A DNA stretch of 64,000 bases, taken from Bacillota bacterium (lineage in GTDB: Bacteria > Bacillota_A > Clostridia > Lachnospirales > Lachnospiraceae). Below, one piece after another: positions 35,472 to 44,185 of the stretch; position 1 is the stretch's first letter, and each line of letters opens with the position of its first letter. Below the pieces are notes generated by a model. That model was not told where the DNA came from and did not search any database. It saw nothing but the letters and a program-made list of their open reading frames with translations. The stretch is from positions 27,664 through 91,663 of the forward strand of contig JAEZTQ010000037.1 of NCBI GenBank assembly GCA_023443625.1, read 5' to 3'. The position numbers and the translations under genes are program-made.

Positions 35472-37847
35472 GTGGATGTAATAATGTATGCAGACATGAC
35501 AAGAAATATAAGAATCAGAATAGGGCTTACAGCAGGAGTATTTTTTATCCTATTACTCATTAGCATGAACATCTATTCAGTTAAAGCAGCACAAGGAAGT
35601 ATTTCAGTGAAAGAGATTAATTATTTGGAAAGCACCATAACTTTGCAGGTCAACAGTGGGGATACCGAGGTTTATTATTCGGATTCAAAGAAGAAGACCT
35701 GGGAGCGGGTACCAGGAGCAATCAATAGTTCTAATACAATTACAATGGATATTTCCTGGATTTCTGTAACAACTAATTATGTCTTAACCTTTAAGGCAGA
35801 CAAATCCACCAATATTATTTCAGTAACTTTACCAAAGCAGGCAGGTAATTTTAAAGCCAGCTATAATAAGGTTAAAAATAAAGTAAGCTTTAGTAATGGG
35901 GGAACACGAACCATTGAGTGGAGAAAGAAAGGCAGCTTAAGCTGGAATACAGTAAATACAGCTACATTGACCAATGAATTAAGCGCTTTAAATAATAATG
36001 GAGCAACTATATATTTTCGATTGGCTCCCATCAACGGTACCAGTAATACATATGTAGGATTTCGAGCTAGTAAAGAGGTTTCAATAACAATTCCTAAGAA
36101 GGCAGCAGCTCCCAATATCACAGTGGATGGTTCTAAGTTTGGAATTTCTGTGAAGAAGGGAATGGCTTACCGATTTGTTAACAATGATGGTACAAGCTCT
36201 GATTGGATTAATATCAATGGTACCTCAATATTACAGCTTAAGGATATAGCTGCCAGTGTTTTATATACCAACCCGGCAACAATACAGTCTGAGATTACTC
36301 TGCAATTTAGAACCAATGCCACAAGCTCTGCTCAAGTTTCAAAGGTAGCAACGGTTACGATTCCAATACAGGAGGGAGCCCCAGATATAACTACAAGCGG
36401 CATTAATTTAAGTTATACCAGCTCTTCGTCAGTTTCTCTTCACATAAAGGCAGCAAGCACAACTGCTCCTTATGAATATACTATTATTAAGAAGGATCAG
36501 GAGTTAAATTATCAGACGGCTAACTGGACCACTATTTCCTCGAGTTCTGAGGTTATATTAAGTAACAAGACCGCCCCTACGGGATGCCATATTTATGTAA
36601 GAAAGAAATCCATACCGAAGTCGGAGACAGTGGATTTTGCACTGGCTTCTGCTGAACTGGATATTACAGGAGTAACAGGTATAGAGTATCCTCAAGCTCC
36701 GACAGTTACAACTTTATCCACTTTAATCACAACAGCTGGAGTATGCCGTGCCGATGTTAATGGCAGCTTTTTAACCTTTAGTTTATTCAGTCCTACATCA
36801 ACAACGGTATCTACTATAGAATTTTTAAATACATACGGAATAAGTAAAGGTACAGTTACCTCTAAGAGTACAGTAGTCAAAAACTCAAATAGTACAGGTT
36901 TAAATGACAGATATATTATTACTACTAAAATTACTTCTACGGAGACCATTGATACGATTACTCAGGAGAAGCTTTATGCAAAGATTACTCTTGCCAATTC
37001 CGATAAGATTATCAGTTCAGATACCAGTGGCGTAATTTTATATATGTATCCAAATACAAAATTAAATAATCCAACGAAGATCAATGATCCTAATGATGAA
37101 TACACAGGTAACTTCAATAGAATTTATATGTCAAAGGATACAAAGGATGACAAAGTCTTTAAATTCAAATTAGATTTTGGTACAAGATATGTACCCGAGG
37201 CATACAAAATTGAAAGCTTTACTTCTGAGGCTGTTGGAATTAAGTCTATTAAATACGATGGCTATACCTTGAATCAGGGTACTGATTATAGCGTTGAATA
37301 TGGCAGCTACCTAAATGATGATGACAAAACCATAGCAACGGCTACAGTAACAGTTAATGTATCCAATTTTGAAACCTCAAAACTCATTGATGTAACAGAT
37401 GTGGAAGAAGCTTTACGGATTACTTTAAATAATGGCGAGACATTAAATAATAGCATTTACATTAAGCTTATCAATACGGCTACCATTGATAACGCACCCA
37501 TAGCTTGGGCCATTACAGAAGGAAGCTTAAAGGAAACTATCAAAAAGACAGTGACAAATTCGGATAACACAACGACTACTACGGAAGAAGAAGTTATATC
37601 CTACATCATTGATTTGACTTTATTTGATAAATCCTATGGAGTTGGTATTGCAGATGTTACTTGGGGTGGTATCTCCATTCTGGATTCAACTATGGTGTTA
37701 AATGGTAAAGCGTCCATATATCTATCCAATGTAAAGATTAATAAGCTGACAACTGATTCAACAGATACGAAGAATATTGTAATCACTCTTAGCAATGGTT
37801 TTGTCATTGAAAGTGGTTGTAAATTAACAATATTGAATGCTTCGTAA
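35472..37847 (+). CDS. Large secreted protein, first of two tandem paralogs
   Basis: 791 residues from a GTG with a close AAAGGA. A signal peptide follows ('IGLTAGVFFILLLISMNIYSVKA'). Residues ~40-400 are paralogous to the whole mature part of the next protein, sharing 'MDISW-S', 'SITLPK/SVTLPK', 'EWRK', 'SVTI-K-AAAP' and 'VYVRKKG/IYVRKKS' in the same order. The C-terminal ~390 residues are unique, with beta-rich sequence such as 'TKINDPNDEYTGNFNRIYMS'. No catalytic motif or anchor is recognised. A perfect AAGGAGG at 35433-35439 sits 8 nt before an in-frame ATA codon (35448), so the true start may be 24 bp upstream or may have been lost. Confidence 0.7.
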   Translation: MDVIMYADMTRNIRIRIGLTAGVFFILLLISMNIYSVKAAQGSISVKEINYLESTITLQVNSGDTEVYYSDSKKKTWERVPGAINSSNTITMDISWISVTTNYVLTFKADKSTNIISVTLPKQAGNFKASYNKVKNKVSFSNGGTRTIEWRKKGSLSWNTVNTATLTNELSALNNNGATIYFRLAPINGTSNTYVGFRASKEVSITIPKKAAAPNITVDGSKFGISVKKGMAYRFVNNDGTSSDWININGTSILQLKDIAASVLYTNPATIQSEITLQFRTNATSSAQVSKVATVTIPIQEGAPDITTSGINLSYTSSSSVSLHIKAASTTAPYEYTIIKKDQELNYQTANWTTISSSSEVILSNKTAPTGCHIYVRKKSIPKSETVDFALASAELDITGVTGIEYPQAPTVTTLSTLITTAGVCRADVNGSFLTFSLFSPTSTTVSTIEFLNTYGISKGTVTSKSTVVKNSNSTGLNDRYIITTKITSTETIDTITQEKLYAKITLANSDKIISSDTSGVILYMYPNTKLNNPTKINDPNDEYTGNFNRIYMSKDTKDDKVFKFKLDFGTRYVPEAYKIESFTSEAVGIKSIKYDGYTLNQGTDYSVEYGSYLNDDDKTIATATVTVNVSNFETSKLIDVTDVEEALRITLNNGETLNNSIYIKLINTATIDNAPIAWAITEGSLKETIKKTVTNSDNTTTTTEEEVISYIIDLTLFDKSYGVGIADVTWGGISILDSTMVLNGKASIYLSNVKINKLTTDSTDTKNIVITLSNGFVIESGCKLTILNAS

Positions 37848-37874
37848 GGAATTATCTAAAGATTGGAGGACTAT

Positions 37875-39059
37875 ATGAAAAAGAAAAGAATAATAGTGCT
37901 TGGAGCAAAGAGTCTTTTATTTCTCTTAATGCTATTTTGTTTTATTAATTTCACAAAGATGAATGTATCGGCTGCTACAGCAGTTTCTATTGGAATTATT
38001 GACTATGATAAATTAACCATGGAGGTTGATTATAATAGCAATAAACTTGTATATTATTCCACGGACAATGATACATGGACAGAGATAGAGGGTATATATA
38101 ATAGCGGAACTTGTGTAATGGATATTTCATGGGTTTCAGACACCAGTGATGTTACCTTATATTTTAAGGGAGATGTAGTAAAAACCGTAAAGTCAATCAC
38201 TTTACCCAAGAAAAACTCTTCATTTAGCATAAAATATGACAAGGTGGAAGGTGAATTCACCTTTGAAAATGCAGAAGAGGCCTATTCCTTTGAATGGAGA
38301 AAGTCAACGGATTATCACTGGAGGACAGTAGATATTGATGAGAGCTCCAGCTCCTATGAGAAATTTCTTAAAGAAATAGATAAATTTCAATTAACGGGAG
38401 CCACCCTAATCCTTCATATTCCCCAAGAGGTAGGTACTGGGTTAAATAATGTTGGCGCTCGTCCTAGCAGAGATGTATCAGTTACAATTACCAAGAGAGC
38501 AGCAGCTCCTACTGTTAAAGTAAACTCATCCCGCTTTACACTTAATACGACTTCCTCTATGGAATATTATGATAGCTATTCTGGTTTTTGGATTGAATGT
38601 AGTTCGTCAATGAGCCTGGAGGAGTTAGTTCCTGGTGTACTCTATGAGAATGGTGGTATTGCAGCTTCCCTTAGAATTCGTAGAGCAGCTACACGCTCTG
38701 CACCATATTCTAAGGAAACCTATATTAAAATATCAGGACAGACAGCCCCTCCCCGGATTGGTGACAGATCTGCGGATGTGACCTATTATTTTCTTAATTC
38801 AAAGCTGATGCTTCAGTTTAATAATGCATCCGCAACCAATATGTATGAATATGCCATTGTAAGAGCTGGTGTTGACTTTGATCCTAGTAAGGCAAGTTGG
38901 AAGACAGTAAAGTCCTCCAATATTTTGACCATATCAAGTGCGGCTGCACCCAAGGATTCTACTGTTTATGTTAGAAAGAAGGGTACTGATGCTGATGCAA
39001 ATAAAGGAGTAAATCTTGTTCTAGCCTCTGCCACAAATAGCTTTAAGGTAGAGTATTAG
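37875..39059 (+). CDS. Secreted protein, second of two tandem paralogs
   Basis: 394 residues from ATG 37875 (GGAGG 5 nt upstream). Signal peptide ~1-32 ('SLLFLLMLFCFINFTKMNVSA'). The mature part matches the first ~360 mature residues of the preceding protein throughout, with conserved 'VMDISWVSDTSDVTLYFKGD', 'FEWRKSTDYHWRTVD', 'ITKRAAAPTVKVNSSRF', 'MYEYAIVRAG' and 'TVYVRKKG'. It lacks the long C-terminal extension. Several Ig- or fibronectin-like beta domains are likely. The two genes are 27 bp apart, so they are cotranscribed and arose by duplication. The function is unknown; surface layer, adhesin or glycan binding are all possible. Confidence 0.75.
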   Translation: MKKKRIIVLGAKSLLFLLMLFCFINFTKMNVSAATAVSIGIIDYDKLTMEVDYNSNKLVYYSTDNDTWTEIEGIYNSGTCVMDISWVSDTSDVTLYFKGDVVKTVKSITLPKKNSSFSIKYDKVEGEFTFENAEEAYSFEWRKSTDYHWRTVDIDESSSSYEKFLKEIDKFQLTGATLILHIPQEVGTGLNNVGARPSRDVSVTITKRAAAPTVKVNSSRFTLNTTSSMEYYDSYSGFWIECSSSMSLEELVPGVLYENGGIAASLRIRRAATRSAPYSKETYIKISGQTAPPRIGDRSADVTYYFLNSKLMLQFNNASATNMYEYAIVRAGVDFDPSKASWKTVKSSNILTISSAAAPKDSTVYVRKKGTDADANKGVNLVLASATNSFKVEY

Positions 39060-39111
39060 GCAGACTAAATTCATTAATTATCGAATACAAAACCCCCGTA
39101 TTTGTTAATTT

Positions 39112-39158
39112 AAAAGAAGAACAGTCCCGATCAAATTGATCGGGACTGTTCTTCTTTT
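39112..39158. terminator. Bidirectional terminator between the tandem paralogs and serS
   Basis: Perfect 23-bp arms (39112-39134 and 39136-39158), GC-rich in the middle and with A/T runs at the outer ends, so it works for both converging transcripts. Confidence 0.92.
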
Positions 39159-39192
39159 AGAGTATAGGGTAGATGTAGCCATTTTACACTAT

Positions 39193-40470
39193 TTATTTTA
39201 TTAGGGTCTGACCACCCATATATGGCTGTAATGCCACAGGAATATTGACAGTACCATCGGCATTTAAGTTGTTTTCCAGGAAAGCAATAAGCATTCTAGG
39301 AGGAGCAACCACTGTATTATTAAGAGTGTGAGCAAAGTATTTGCCATCTTCACCTACTACACGGATCCTTAAGCGGCGAGCTTGTGCATCCCCTAAGTTA
39401 GAGCAGCTACCTACCTCAAAATATTTCTTCTGTCTTGGAGACCAAGCCTCCACGTCGACGGATTTTACTTTTAAATCTGCAAGGTCTCCAGAACAGCATT
39501 CTAAAGTTCTTACAGGGATGTCTAGGGTACGGAATAGGTCAACGGTATTTTGCCATAACTTATCAAACCACATCATGCTGTCTTCTGGTTTACATACAAC
39601 AACCATTTCCTGCTTCTCAAATTGATGGATGCGGTAAACACCTCTTTCCTCCAGACCATGGGCTCCCTTTTCCTTTCTAAAGCAAGGAGAATAACTGGTT
39701 AATGCCTTTGGTAAGGTATCTGAAGGGATAATGGTATCGATGAATTTACCAATCATGGAGTGTTCACTAGTTCCAATGAGATATAAATCTTCGCCTTCAA
39801 TCTTATACATCATTGCTTCCATTTCAGCAAAGCTCATAACACCAGTAACAACATCGCTTCTAATCATGAAAGGTGGGATGCAGTAGGTAAAGCCGCGATT
39901 AATCATAAAATCTCTTGCGTATGAGATAACCGCAGAGTGTAATCTTGCGATATCACCCATTAAATAGTAGAAGCCATTACCTGCAACCTTTCTTGCACTA
40001 TCTAGGTCGATGCCGTCAAATTTCTCCATGATTTCCGTATGGTATGGAATTTCATAATCAGGAACGAGGGGCTCACCGTAACGTTCTACTTCAACATTTT
40101 CATTGTCATCCTTACCAATGGGAACACTAGGATCAATGATGTTAGGTAGGGTCATCATTATTTTTTTGATTTTCTCTTCATATTCTGCTTCCTTAGCTTC
40201 AAGTTCAGCTAAACGAGTAGAATCAGCACTAACCTTTTTCTTCAATTCTTCAGCTTCAGCTTTCTTACCCTGGGCCATTAAGCCGCCGATTTGCTTAGAA
40301 ATGGTATTTCTTTCAAATCTTAAGTTATCTGCCTCTTGTTTAGCATTTCTGCTCTCAACATCTAATGCGATTACTTCATCAACTAAGGGAAGCTTACTAT
40401 CCTGAAATTTATTTTTAATATTCTGTTTTACGATTTCAGGATTTTCTCTCACAAATTTAATATCTAACAT
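39193..40470 (-). CDS. serS: Seryl-tRNA synthetase
   Basis: 425 residues from 40470 (GGAGG 5 nt upstream; an ATG four codons earlier is less likely). 'MLDIKFVRENPEIV' is the canonical start. Residues ~28-105 form the long coiled-coil arm that grips tRNA-Ser. The class-II core has motif 2 'FRKEKGAHGLEERGVYRIHQFEK' spread over ~260-285 and motif 3 with 'RRLRIRV' and 'NNTVVAPPRMLIAFLEN'. It charges tRNA-Ser with serine in the cytosol. The upstream T-box leader controls it by sensing uncharged tRNA-Ser. Confidence 0.97.
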   Translation of the reverse strand: MLDIKFVRENPEIVKQNIKNKFQDSKLPLVDEVIALDVESRNAKQEADNLRFERNTISKQIGGLMAQGKKAEAEELKKKVSADSTRLAELEAKEAEYEEKIKKIMMTLPNIIDPSVPIGKDDNENVEVERYGEPLVPDYEIPYHTEIMEKFDGIDLDSARKVAGNGFYYLMGDIARLHSAVISYARDFMINRGFTYCIPPFMIRSDVVTGVMSFAEMEAMMYKIEGEDLYLIGTSEHSMIGKFIDTIIPSDTLPKALTSYSPCFRKEKGAHGLEERGVYRIHQFEKQEMVVVCKPEDSMMWFDKLWQNTVDLFRTLDIPVRTLECCSGDLADLKVKSVDVEAWSPRQKKYFEVGSCSNLGDAQARRLRIRVVGEDGKYFAHTLNNTVVAPPRMLIAFLENNLNADGTVNIPVALQPYMGGQTLIK

Positions 40471-40554
40471 AAGGTCCTCCATTTTGCCGAAGGTGTCGGC
40501 TTTCTTTATTTTGATTTACATTTTGTTTGAGGGGGAAGAGGGAAATACATTGAA

Positions 40555-40818
40555 TGGAACCAATGAAATAAAAAAATCCTTTCCACCCATATCAAAACCT
40601 ATGGGACGAAAAGAATCCGCGTTGCCACCCAAATTGCCAAGAATAATCCTTGACCACTCAACGGTACGATAAAGGGTACGAACCTTCTGACTCCTCGCCA
40701 GCAGCTCCAAAAGTGGAAAGATTTAGCCTTTCACCGGTTCACACCAACCACCGGCTCTCTGAAGAAATTCATAAATCGAAACTTTTATCATCGCTGTTGT
40801 ATTTGTTAATGTTTATTA
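40555..40818 (-). promoter_or_regulatory. T-box leader of serS (serine)
   Basis: Read on the minus strand. The T-box sequence AATTTGGGTGGCAACGCGG lies near 40612-40635 and pairs with the uncharged tRNA acceptor end. The distal stem I has AGAGAGCCGGTGGTTGGTG (about 40744-40763). The specifier is most likely TCC (Ser), at 40715-40717, followed by the usual A. A terminator hairpin with CCCATA/TATGGG at its tip and a T-run lies before serS. The tRNA-bound form would favour the antiterminator and read-through. Confidence 0.9.
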
Positions 40819-40824
40819 TTATAT

Positions 40825-40853
40825 ATTATATAGCTGATTTTATTTGTTTTCAA
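40825..40853 (-). promoter_or_regulatory. Promoter of the serS T-box transcript
   Basis: On the minus strand TTGAAA (40848-40853), 17 bp, TATAAT (40825-40830), just upstream of the T-box stem I. Confidence 0.75.
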
Positions 40854-40922
40854 GTATAATTTTTCTAGATGTAAACAATAGAATAATTTTTTAGAAGTAA
40901 ATAATAGAGATAGGGAGATAAT

Positions 40923-40959
40923 CTACGGGGACTGTAACTGGTTGTTTTAATCCCCGTAG
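40923..40959 (-). terminator. Inverted repeat downstream of the AraC/DUF3788 operon
   Basis: CTACGGGGA (40923-40931) pairs with TCCCCGTAG (40951-40959) over a 19-nt loop. It lies ~100 bp after the DUF3788 stop and before the serS promoter. The T-run is poor on both strands, so terminator function is only probable. Confidence 0.5.
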
Positions 40960-41056
40960 CTTTATGAATAATACCCATGCAATCATTGATTATGAAATCA
41001 ATAGTCTGAACAGGATTTTCGATTTTATGACTATAATGAATGAGTGAGGCTGTATT

Positions 41057-41488
41057 CTATCTCTTCTTTACTCCTCTACGGATTGCAATGATGTGCTTTA
41101 TATCCTCTAGAATAGCTTTATCATTAACATGAATCATTAACCATTGCTGGCCGTTAAAAATCTGGGTGTTCTCATATAACTGCTGCAGATACTCTGAACA
41201 GAAGGGCAGCATAAGTTCAGTTTCCCTGCGTTCTTTTTCTCCTATAACGACTAATGCTAAAAAGAATCCCTCCATGGGATACAGTGTGCAAAGGGAACGA
41301 CCTGCTTTTTTAAATTTTACATTCCATCCCTTTTGCATGGAGCAGCTACTGTATTCTAATATAGGGGTACACTGATACTCAGTTTCATTATGGAGACATA
41401 GATTGTCCCATAAGGGGTTGTTGACATAAAGGCTTAATAATTCCATATTAGGTTTCTGTATTTGGTTTTGTACATCCCATTTTTCCAT
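41057..41488 (-). CDS. DUF3788 family protein
   Basis: 143 residues, single alpha/beta domain, cytosolic. 'GWNVKFKKAGRSLCTLYPMEGFFLALVVIG' and 'GQQWLMIHVND' are typical of DUF3788, whose role is unknown. AAGGAG lies ~9 nt before the ATG. It follows the AraC-type regulator by 13 bp and is probably cotranscribed. Since the regulator has an effector-binding domain of the GyrI/SOUL type, which binds small molecules, the DUF3788 protein may belong to the same ligand response; that is a guess from position. Confidence 0.75.
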   Translation of the reverse strand: MEKWDVQNQIQKPNMELLSLYVNNPLWDNLCLHNETEYQCTPILEYSSCSMQKGWNVKFKKAGRSLCTLYPMEGFFLALVVIGEKERRETELMLPFCSEYLQQLYENTQIFNGQQWLMIHVNDKAILEDIKHIIAIRRGVKKR

Positions 41489-41501
41489 TGATATTCACTC
41501 C

Positions 41502-42404
41502 TTACTCTTTTATAGGCATCCATATTTCCATAAAATAATTATCCGAAGCTGAGGGATAATACATCTCAACGCTCAGGTTGTCGCACCTTAGTTTTTTCTT
41601 AGAAAGCCAATGTCCCATAAAGGTTATGGCTTTATAAAGAGCAGATCCGACTAGATCTTCAAAGCTTTCGGCTTCAATACCGCAGATCACATATTCACCT
41701 TTGGGAAGAGTAAAGGGTACATAGGTAGAAGAGGTAGTACTTTCATAGACTTGTGCCCCTGCCAGATAATAACAATAACCAGGCCGGGCATCACCTAAAT
41801 AAAGGACACCAATTTCATTACCCTGAGGAACTAAATTAGGAACCTCTGACTTGCTCTTATGAAAATCTTCCCATAGTATTCCTGTTGTAGCTACTCCTGT
41901 ATCCTTACCCTGGGTAAATTCCGTAACGGGAATTTCCCTTTCCATTCCCAGAAAGAGAAGGGGTTCAACCAAGCTTCTTAGAGATACTTCAAGGACAATA
42001 TCTTTGGATACGTAAGTGTCAGGATTTCTACAATCATTATAGCTGATTGACAAATCTGGCATGATAAAATGGTTTAAAATTACACCGGAATTACGATATT
42101 TATCAGGTGTAATCCCATAAGCTTCTCTAAAAGCTCTGGTAAAATTCCCATGGTTTGAAAACTGGTATTCCAAGGCTACATCAAGTATACGCTTGCCTTT
42201 ATTTAAGAGAGCTTCTGAAGCCTTTGCTAATCGTCGAAGACGAATATATTCACTTACGGGCTTTCTTACCAATCTGCAAAAGAGACGCTGATAATAGTAA
42301 GGGGAGAGGGCTGCTGTACGTGAAAGAGTATCAATTTTTATCTCATCCCTTAGATGTTCTTCAATGTAAATAAGGGAGTTTTGTATTGCTTCCCAAGCAT
42401 GCAT
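41502..42404 (-). CDS. AraC-family regulator with C-terminal effector-binding domain
   Basis: 300 residues. Two helix-turn-helix motifs form the N-terminal ~105 residues ('IDTLSRTAALSPYYYQRLFCRLV', 'ILDVALEYQFSNHGNFTRAFREAYGITPDKYR'). The C-terminal ~160 residues look like a GyrI-like/BmrR-type ligand domain ('GVLYLGDARPGYCYYLAG', 'FTLPKGEYVICGIE', ending 'MEIWMPIKE'). Such proteins (the Rob/SoxS-like with ligand domain) answer to small hydrophobic compounds. AAGGAGG stands 6 nt before the ATG. The gene is divergent from the agmatine operon, separated by 728 bp. Confidence 0.9.
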   Translation of the reverse strand: MHAWEAIQNSLIYIEEHLRDEIKIDTLSRTAALSPYYYQRLFCRLVRKPVSEYIRLRRLAKASEALLNKGKRILDVALEYQFSNHGNFTRAFREAYGITPDKYRNSGVILNHFIMPDLSISYNDCRNPDTYVSKDIVLEVSLRSLVEPLLFLGMEREIPVTEFTQGKDTGVATTGILWEDFHKSKSEVPNLVPQGNEIGVLYLGDARPGYCYYLAGAQVYESTTSSTYVPFTLPKGEYVICGIEAESFEDLVGSALYKAITFMGHWLSKKKLRCDNLSVEMYYPSASDNYFMEIWMPIKE

Positions 42405-42707
42405 CTTACTTCCTCCTTGATATCTTTAGTTTTTTGTGCTAGTTTATTTGACATAAATAGTTTATTAAAGTCTTTTAACTTCTGCTTGTCACAGAGTGCC
42501 CTTTTATTTGGTTATATAGATAAATTTTACCATAATTTATTTATAGAGCATAGTTTTATTATTATGTCTTTGAATTAGTTGCAGAAGGCCTTTTTAAATG
42601 TCTATAATTATCACAACAAATTAGCATATCTTTTACTTGATACCTAGACTTGCCTATAGTAGAATTATTTATAAAAATGGTAGACTTTGTAATAGCATTT
42701 AGGAGAT
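42405..42707. other. Intergenic region with a promoter for the agmatine operon
   Basis: TTGATA (42637-42642), 17 bp, TAGAAT (42660-42665) reads toward aguA and would start transcription near 42672, about 460 nt before the aguA ATG. The rest is AT-rich with no gene or stable structure that I can see. Confidence 0.5.
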
Positions 42708-43077
42708 ATCAAGTAAATAGAAAATCAAGTTAATATAAGAAACTATAAAATATCAAGTAAATAGAAAATCAAGTCAATTTAAGAAACTATAAAATATCAA
42801 GTAAATAGAAAATCAAGTCAATATAAGAAACTATAAATTATCAAGTAAATAGAAAATCAAATCAATTTAAAAAACTAAAAAAAATCAAGTAAAAAAAATT
42901 ATGTTAATATAAGAAACTATAAATTATCAAGTAAATAGAAAATCAAGTCAATCTAAGACACTATAAAATATCAAATAAATAAAAATCAAGTCAATTAAGA
43001 AACTATAAATTATTAAGTAAATAAAAAAGACTTAAGTAAGTAAAGAACCAAGTATTAATTTCAAGTAAATAAAAACT
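42708..43077 (+). repeat. 44-bp tandem array (about 8 copies) in the agmatine operon leader
   Basis: Units begin at 42708, 42752, 42796, 42840, 42884, 42926, 42970 and 43012, with a partial ninth from about 43060. Most are exactly 44 bp, two are 42 and the last is degenerate. Each opens with ATCAAGTAAATAGAAAATCA and ends in AAGAAACTATAAAT or close to it, so CAAGT occurs twice per unit. Units are 80-95% alike, decaying toward the 3' end. There are no unique spacers, so it is not CRISPR. It contains no stable ORF. Confidence 0.92.
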
Positions 43078-43132
43078 TTATGTCAGCAATTTTTGAGTAA
43101 CAAAGTAAATATAAATAAGAGGAAAATATATA

Positions 43133-44158
43133 ATGGAGAATTGGACGAACTATTTTATGCCAGCAGAGTGGGAGGAGCATGAGAGAACCTTCCTTCAATG
43201 GCCAGTGAAGGATTCCTTAGTCTGGCCAAAGAATTATGAAGAAGTAATGAAGGGCTATGGAGCTGTGGCCAAAGCGATAGCAGAATTTGAGAAGGTTACA
43301 ATCCTTGTGAATAAGGATACGGTAGCAGAGGCTAAAGATCTATGCAGTGAAAATATTGAATTATTAGAAATACCCCATAGTGATGGCTGGTTTAGGGATA
43401 ATGGCCCTACTTTTCTTTGGAATAAAGATAGACAACTATCTGCAATTAATTGGAGGTTTAATGCCTGGGGAGAGAAGTTTCCCCATTTTGAACTGGATAA
43501 TACAGTGGCTCCCAAGCTTTTATCTAAGCTTCAGATACCTTATATAAGCCCTCCAATCGTATTGGAGGGGGGCTCCATTCATGTAGATGGTGAAGGAACT
43601 TTACTAACAACCAAGGAATGTCTTCTCAATAAGAACCGTAATCCTCATTTATCCAAGGAAGAGATAGAGGAAGAAGTGAAAAAGGCTCTGGGAGTTAGAA
43701 AGTTTATCTGGTTAAATCGTGGTCTATATGGGGATGAGACAGATGGACATGTAGATAATGTGGCCTGCTTTGCAAAGCCGGGAGTTATACTTTTGCAGAC
43801 CTGTAAGGACAGTACTGATTCAAATTATGAAATAAGTGTGGAAAACCTTGAGATATTAAGAAGTTCCAGGGATGCCTGTGGAAGAGAGCTTAAGATTATT
43901 GAAATACCCCAGCCTTCGGCAAGATATTATCAGGGAGAGAGACTTACCTTAAGCTATTTGAATTTTTACTTTGTTAATCAGGGTATTATTCTACCCATCT
44001 TTGGAGGGGATGCGAAGGAGACGGATGGAGCAGCAATTGATATATTAAAAGAAGTCTTTCCGGAGCGCAGAATTGTTGCAGTAGATGGTATGGCAATCAT
44101 TAAAGAAGGTGGCAATGTTCATTGTATCACCCAGCAGATGCCTGCCGGAATTTATTAA
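43133..44158 (+). CDS. aguA: Agmatine deiminase
   Basis: 341 residues. The family start 'MPAEWEEHERTFLQWP' is present, with the guanidino-modifying enzyme core: 'DGWFRDNGPTFLWN' (Asp pair), 'VLEGGSIHVDGEGTLLTTKECLLN', 'DETDGHVDNVACF' (catalytic His) and 'EGGNVHCITQQMPAG' with the nucleophile Cys near the C-terminus. It converts agmatine to N-carbamoylputrescine and ammonia in the cytosol. AAGAGG lies ~12 nt before the ATG. aguB follows 27 bp downstream, completing the path to putrescine. Confidence 0.95.
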   Translation: MENWTNYFMPAEWEEHERTFLQWPVKDSLVWPKNYEEVMKGYGAVAKAIAEFEKVTILVNKDTVAEAKDLCSENIELLEIPHSDGWFRDNGPTFLWNKDRQLSAINWRFNAWGEKFPHFELDNTVAPKLLSKLQIPYISPPIVLEGGSIHVDGEGTLLTTKECLLNKNRNPHLSKEEIEEEVKKALGVRKFIWLNRGLYGDETDGHVDNVACFAKPGVILLQTCKDSTDSNYEISVENLEILRSSRDACGRELKIIEIPQPSARYYQGERLTLSYLNFYFVNQGIILPIFGGDAKETDGAAIDILKEVFPERRIVAVDGMAIIKEGGNVHCITQQMPAGIY

Positions 44159-44185
44159 GCATGTAGTGAAAGGTAGGGGAAGTCA

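Noticed and set aside
42708..43077. Tandem array as a CRISPR
   Set aside because: Units abut directly with no unique spacers and no cas genes are near.
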